Source: Cellulomonas carbonis (GTDB lineage: Bacteria > Actinomycetota > Actinomycetes > Actinomycetales > Cellulomonadaceae). Taken from it: 64,000 nucleotides of DNA. Location of the stretch: assembly GCF_014636275.1 (NCBI RefSeq), contig NZ_BMEB01000003.1:124001-188000 (forward strand), given 5' to 3'. Both the position numbers and the translations under genes were made by a program. The first letter of the stretch is position 1; each line of letters opens with the position of its first letter. This document shows positions 61,000 to 64,000 of the stretch, one piece after another. The notes under the pieces are model-generated. The model was not told the DNA's origin. It saw only the letters and a list, made by a program, of their open reading frames with translations, and made no database searches.

Positions 61000-61929
61000 T
61001 CAGTCGCCGATCGACGCGACGACCCGCGCGAGGACCTCGTCCGGCAGGGGGCCCGGCACGGCCAGCTCCCAGTGCCAGCCGTCGGCGTCCCACCGGTGCA
61101 CGTGCCCACGGCCGTCCGGGTCGGGCCAGCGGTCGAGCCAGTGGGGCGGCGGGGTGCCGTCGGTGGGCCAGCGCGCGATCTCCGCCCAGCCGCGCACCTC
61201 GAGCGTCGCGCTGAAGGCGCCGGTCGCGGGGTCGCCGTCCAGCACCTGCCGCGCGACGCCGTCGGGCCACCACCTCGGCACGGGGACGTGCATCTCCGAC
61301 AGTGCCCGTCGGCGCTCGTCGTCGGCCGCGATCTCGGCCGCGAGGTCCGTCCGGACCAGCCCGTCCCAGCCGAACGTCCCGTCCGGGACCTCGACGTCGG
61401 GCTCGAACGCCGTCATCTCGACGAGCACCCCCGCCTCGGGCACGGCCAGGCGCAGCACGGTCCCGGTCTCGTCGTCGACGGCGACGCGGAGCGGGTGCGG
61501 CTTGTGCGGCGGGGGCGCGAGCACGTACTCCCACGCGCGCCGGCCGGCCACCCGGACCTCCGCCCCGAGGCCGAGCGGGACCGAGAAGTCGTCGCGGTCC
61601 GTGAACCGCTCGACCGTGCCCGTGAGCAGGAGTGTCGGGTCGCCCGGCCCGCCGAGGTGCACGATGGCGTTCGGGCTCAGGCGCTGCATCGCACGGCCAC
61701 CGGACCGCACGAACGTGCCGTCGGGTCCGCGCACGTAGCGCACGCCGTCGTCGTCCTCGATGCGCCAGAGGTGCGGCGCCGCGTGCCAGAACCGCGTCGT
61801 GCCCTCGGTGGCGTCGTCGTCGGGGCCGCCGCCGGGCTCGCGGTACCGCAGCTCGCCGCGCGCCGTGCGGCAGCCGACGGCGGCCATCCGTCCGACGACG
61901 TGGTTCCAGGGCGGGGCGCCGTCGCTCAT
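61000..61929 (-). CDS. Hypothetical protein, LolA/LppX-like pattern uncertain
   Basis: The 309-residue cytosolic-looking protein has no signal peptide. Its first half (WRIEDDDGVRYVRGPDGTFVRSGGRAMQRL, split at about 55-85) recalls the beta-strand pattern of LolA-like sorting proteins, and a central strand reads GRRAWEYVLAPPPHKPHPLRVAVDDETG. The C-terminal part has Trp-rich segments (HRWDADGWHWEL). Family not recognised with confidence. TACGGT six bases before the ATG supports a leaderless start at 61929. It lies between the oxygenase unit and the VOC gene. Confidence 0.68.
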   Translation of the reverse strand: MSDGAPPWNHVVGRMAAVGCRTARGELRYREPGGGPDDDATEGTTRFWHAAPHLWRIEDDDGVRYVRGPDGTFVRSGGRAMQRLSPNAIVHLGGPGDPTLLLTGTVERFTDRDDFSVPLGLGAEVRVAGRRAWEYVLAPPPHKPHPLRVAVDDETGTVLRLAVPEAGVLVEMTAFEPDVEVPDGTFGWDGLVRTDLAAEIAADDERRRALSEMHVPVPRWWPDGVARQVLDGDPATGAFSATLEVRGWAEIARWPTDGTPPPHWLDRWPDPDGRGHVHRWDADGWHWELAVPGPLPDEVLARVVASIGD

Positions 61930-61935
61930 GGTCGG

Positions 61936-61941
61936 ACCGTA
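61936..61941 (-). promoter_or_regulatory. Leaderless -10 element of the hypothetical gene
   Basis: On the minus strand TACGGT is followed by six bases and ATG at 61929. Confidence 0.62.
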
Positions 61942-61945
61942 GAGG

Positions 61946-62341
61946 TCAGGGCTGCGCGGGGGAGGCGATCTGGATGAGGTTCCCGCAGGTGTCGTCGAGG
62001 ACGGCGGTGACGAACGGGCCCATCGGCGCGGGCTCCTGCGTGAACGTGACACCGAGGGCCCGCAGCCGCTCGAACTCGGCGGCGACGTCCTCCACGCCGA
62101 AGACCGTGAACGGGATGCCGTCGGCGCTGATGCCTGCCTTGAAGGGCTTGGCGGCAGGGTGCTCGTCGGGCTCCAGGACGAGCTGCACGCCGTCGGGGTC
62201 GTCGGGGGAGACGACGGTGAGCCAGCGGTGCTCGCCCATGGGGATGTCGTCCTTGGTCACGAAGCCGAGGACGTCGGTGTAGAACCGGTGCGCCTTCTCC
62301 TGGTCGTCGACGAACACGCTGGTCATGGTGATGCGCGGCAT
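61946..62341 (-). CDS. VOC-family (glyoxalase/bleomycin-resistance fold) protein
   Basis: The 131-residue protein has the VOC pattern TMTSVFVDDQEKAHRFYTDVLGF and ends FVTAVLDDTCGNLIQIA, the metal-binding C-terminal strand (Asp-Asp-Thr-Cys-Gly-Asn). Members bind a divalent metal and act as isomerases, dioxygenases or resistance proteins. The ATG at 62341 is two bases after the ArsR stop; a GTG at 62347 overlaps it as GTGA, so the pair is one operon. Substrate unknown. Confidence 0.87.
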   Translation of the reverse strand: MPRITMTSVFVDDQEKAHRFYTDVLGFVTKDDIPMGEHRWLTVVSPDDPDGVQLVLEPDEHPAAKPFKAGISADGIPFTVFGVEDVAAEFERLRALGVTFTQEPAPMGPFVTAVLDDTCGNLIQIASPAQP

Positions 62342-62343
62342 GG

Positions 62344-62619
62344 TCACCCTCCGGTCGTGGGCCACCGGGCGGGGATCTCGCCCAGGGGTGCGGTGTGGAC
62401 GTGGTGGAACGTGTAGCGGCCCTCGCGGCGGCGCGACACGAGGCCGGCGTCGACGAGGACGTCGAGGTGCTGCGACACCGCCTGGCGCGACGACGCGACG
62501 TCGTGCTTGGTGACCAGGCGCGTGCAGAGCTCGAACAGGGTCTGCCCGTCACGCTCGACGAGCTCGTCGAGGATCGCGCGCCGGGTCGGGTCGGCGATCG
62601 CTCGGTAGACGTCGCCCAT
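62344..62619 (-). CDS. ArsR-family winged-helix repressor
   Basis: The 91-residue protein has the ArsR winged helix: YRAIADPTRRAILDELVERDGQTLFELC and SRQAVSQHLDVLVDAGLVSRRREGR. The metal-site Cys pair of classical ArsR is not present in the expected helix, so it is probably a metal-independent member. It precedes a VOC protein, a frequent pairing. TATGGT at six bases before the ATG gives a leaderless promoter overlapped by its operator. Confidence 0.9.
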   Translation of the reverse strand: MGDVYRAIADPTRRAILDELVERDGQTLFELCTRLVTKHDVASSRQAVSQHLDVLVDAGLVSRRREGRYTFHHVHTAPLGEIPARWPTTGG

Positions 62620-62625
62620 GCGTCG

Positions 62626-62648
62626 ACCATAGGCAAGCAGCCACTTGC
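62626..62648 (-). promoter_or_regulatory. ArsR promoter with GCAAG-N6-CTTGC operator
   Basis: The -10 TATGGT (62626-62631, minus strand) is six bases from ATG 62619. GCAAG (62633-62637) and CTTGC (62644-62648) form a dyad directly upstream, the position of an ArsR operator blocking RNA polymerase. Confidence 0.65.
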
Positions 62649-62672
62649 ATGTCAACGGCGCGGCGCCTCGTC

Positions 62673-62784
62673 GGGTGGACCGGCCCGCACCCCGCGCGGG
62701 CGGATCCACCCACGCCCCGGCGCGGTCGAGGTGCCCCTGTCGAGCGGGTGGATCGACCCGCGCCCGACGCGGTCGGATCCACCC
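62673..62784. repeat. Two inverted GGGTGGA/TCCACCC elements
   Basis: GGGTGGA (62673) pairs with TCCACCC (62705-62711), and GGGTGGATC (62746-62754) pairs with GATCCACCC (62776-62784). They lie in the gap between ArsR and the SRP RNA and are not coding in any supported frame. Confidence 0.72.
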
Positions 62785-62838
62785 GGCTGCCGGCCCGGGC
62801 ACCGGGATGCGTGCGTCGGGGCACCCGTGGAGCTGGGC

Positions 62839-62844
62839 TAGGCT
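62839..62844 (+). promoter_or_regulatory. -10 element of the SRP RNA gene
   Basis: TAGGCT lies seven bases before the predicted SRP RNA 5' end, the correct spacing for initiation. Confidence 0.55.
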
Positions 62845-62850
62845 TGTCCC

Positions 62851-62941
62851 AGACCCCTCGTGCGGCGTCATCTCGCTGAACTCCCCCAGGGCCGGAAGGC
62901 AGCAAGGGCAGGTGAGCTCTGGCGGGTGTGCGGGGGGTCCT
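62851..62941 (+). ncRNA. ffs: Small bacterial SRP RNA (4.5S type)
   Basis: The conserved helix-8 tip CAGGGCCGGAAGGCAGCAAG with the GGAA tetraloop binds the Ffh M domain. The ends pair as GACCCC (62852-62857) with GGGGTC (62934-62939). Length about 91 bases matches the small SRP RNA. It guides membrane and secreted proteins to the translocase. Ends are estimated from pairing. Confidence 0.93.
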
Positions 62942-62988
62942 TGCATGCCCGGGCGCGTGCGGTGCGGTTCGGTGCACGACGACGACGC

Positions 62989-63072
62989 CGCGCCCCAGGT
63001 GGCACGCACCGCGCCCCAGGTGCCCCGCACCGGGCCCCCGGTGCCCCGCACCGCGCCCCCGGTGCCACGCAC
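62989..63072. repeat. 21-base tandem repeat x4 (minisatellite)
   Basis: Four 21-base units begin CGCGCCCCAGGTGGCACGC and differ at a few positions each, ending just before the HNH gene stop. The unit length keeps codon frame, but neither strand shows a supported gene. It lies between the SRP RNA and the nuclease gene. Confidence 0.85.
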
Positions 63073-63090
63073 CGCGCCCGAGCCGCCCCG

Positions 63091-64000
63091 TCAGCAGGTC
63101 GCGAGCATCTCCGCCAGGGCCGCGCGCTCGGCCGACGTCACCGTCAGCGACCACGTGACCTTGATCGTCGCCCAGTCGGTCGCGTACGCGCACCACGACC
63201 CGACGGCGGGCGGGCGCCAGACCTCCGGCCCGTGGGCGCTCTTCGCCTGGTTGAGCCCGTCCTCCATGGCGTTGAGGTGCCCGTCGTGGACGAGGTCGTT
63301 GGCGAACGCCTGCTTGGTCGCGGCGTCCCACGCCCAGCCGCCCGACACGTGGGCGTTGTGCAGCGCGACCGTGTGGTCGATGTCGACGTCCGCGGGCAGC
63401 GTCCAGGACGTGCCGCCCCACGGGTCGTACCAGGCGCCGGCGACCACGTTGCAGCCCGCGGCGTCGAGCGTCACGGGGACGAGCGACTCCTCGATGAGCA
63501 CCTCGTCACGCGTGTCCTGGCAGTCGCCGTCGGCGTCGACCCAGTGCCTCCACTCGTCCCGGTCGTAGGGGACCGGCGACGAGGCGGGCGCCACGACGAG
63601 CGCGTCGAGCAGGTCGGACCCGGGCGCCGGCCCGCTGGGCGGCCCGGTGAGGTAGCCGAAGACGTCGACGATCACGTCGGTGCGCGTGGGCGTGTAGACG
63701 GTGAAGCGCCCGCCGTCACCGAGCGCCGCGATGACCGCCGTCGCGACCGTCTGGCCCCTGCCGACGTAGTTGACGTTCGACGAGGCGCCGGGCGAGCCCT
63801 GGCCCGTCGGGAACACCTGGAGGTAGCCGGTGCCGGCGGTCTCGGTCGCGGTGACGTTGGTGACCAGGCCGGCGAGGCCCTCCGACGGCAGCCCCTGCCT
63901 CCCTGCGGGTGCGACCTCGAGCTGACCGCCCGACGCGAGCGGCGACCCCGGTCGCGTGTCCGTGAGCCGTGCGGGTGTCACGGGCACGAAGAGTCCCTCG
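63091..64000 (-). CDS. HNH (DUF1524/GmrSD-type) endonuclease with cell-surface repeat domain, start outside window
   Basis: The visible 302 residues run from an N-terminal module (FVPVTPARLTDTRPGSPLAS, GYLQVFPTGQGSPGASSNVNYV, TRTDVIVDVFGYL) that is the cell-surface beta-repeat found in secreted actinobacterial proteins, to an HNH nuclease domain with ADVDIDHTVALHNAHVSGG and FANDLVHDGHLNAM, the DUF1524 DHxVAL/N-x pattern. The start and probable signal peptide lie beyond base 64000. Secreted nuclease activity for DNA scavenging or interbacterial competition is inferred from the fusion. Several Cys pairs (GDCQDT, AAGCNVV, WCAY) fit disulfides outside the cell. Confidence 0.88.
   Translation of the reverse strand, partial: EGLFVPVTPARLTDTRPGSPLASGGQLEVAPAGRQGLPSEGLAGLVTNVTATETAGTGYLQVFPTGQGSPGASSNVNYVGRGQTVATAVIAALGDGGRFTVYTPTRTDVIVDVFGYLTGPPSGPAPGSDLLDALVVAPASSPVPYDRDEWRHWVDADGDCQDTRDEVLIEESLVPVTLDAAGCNVVAGAWYDPWGGTSWTLPADVDIDHTVALHNAHVSGGWAWDAATKQAFANDLVHDGHLNAMEDGLNQAKSAHGPEVWRPPAVGSWCAYATDWATIKVTWSLTVTSAERAALAEMLATC

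Noticed and set aside
62645..63568. Plus-strand frame across the repeats and the HNH gene
   Set aside because: It is antisense to the HNH domain, crosses the SRP RNA and its repeats, and encodes only low-complexity Pro/Arg/Thr blocks.

Overview
The window is a very GC-rich, densely packed chromosomal segment of an actinomycete. An F420-type luciferase-like oxidoreductase, an LmeA-type lipid-binding protein, a maleylpyruvate-isomerase-type (mycothiol-class) protein, an actinobacterial cysteine leader peptide, frequent GTG starts and many leaderless promoters (TANNNT, six bases, start codon) point to Actinomycetes. The gene set resembles Cellulomonas or a close relative in Micrococcales; the genus is an inference. 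Both ends are cut: a methyltransferase lacks its start at the left edge and a secreted HNH nuclease lacks its start at the right edge.

Region by region. 1-8119: methyltransferase end, ThrE-type exporter, SigE-family sigma factor with a membrane partner, SemiSWEET, ion channel, DUF2200, cytochrome P450 and Nei-type DNA glycosylase. 8250-8808: a Phd/ParE toxin-antitoxin pair behind a perfect palindrome. 8952-11532: a lipoprotein, a GH16-like protein, a DUF3995 protein and a decayed DUF3800-like gene. 11723-24172: housekeeping and membrane genes (LLM oxidoreductase, GT87, DUF4190, DMT exporter, ArfB, uracil permease, LytR_C pair, secreted metallophosphatase, GGDEF cyclase, PlsC). 24244-35765: hydrolase, MerR/SulP divergent pair around a palindrome, PQQ-like propeller, a 1010-residue YhgE/Pip heptad-repeat protein, a rhodanese with an odd acidic insert, and a CYTH-CHAD protein.

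35827-39982 is an iron-siderophore ABC operon under a clear DtxR/IdeR box. 41100-47355 is the most striking stretch: one minus-strand operon starting with a fused GltD-like/[FeFe]-hydrogenase protein, followed by a complete NitT/TauT-type ABC transporter (binding protein, permease, ATPase) and ending in a small protein made of a ScoMcrA-like head domain plus a zinc ribbon. A divergent flavin disulfide-reductase-like gene lies upstream. 51511-55430 is a thiol-redox module: DsbA, CcdA and a propeller lipoprotein diverge from a CxxC membrane protein and a BlaI/MecI repressor, with BlaI-like dyads in between. 56227-59447 is a TetR-controlled DrrAB-type ABC exporter.

The right end holds tRNA-Ser(GGA), a 2OG-Fe(II) oxygenase preceded by a 28-residue Cys leader peptide, an ArsR/VOC pair, the small SRP RNA, tandem repeats and the HNH nuclease. 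Recurrent non-coding structure includes at least nine leaderless promoters, a dispersed palindromic element present twice in convergent gaps (28892 and 50773), and several long perfect hairpins acting as probable bidirectional terminators. Apart from the toxin-antitoxin pair and the decayed gene I see no mobile element, no integrase and no CRISPR array.
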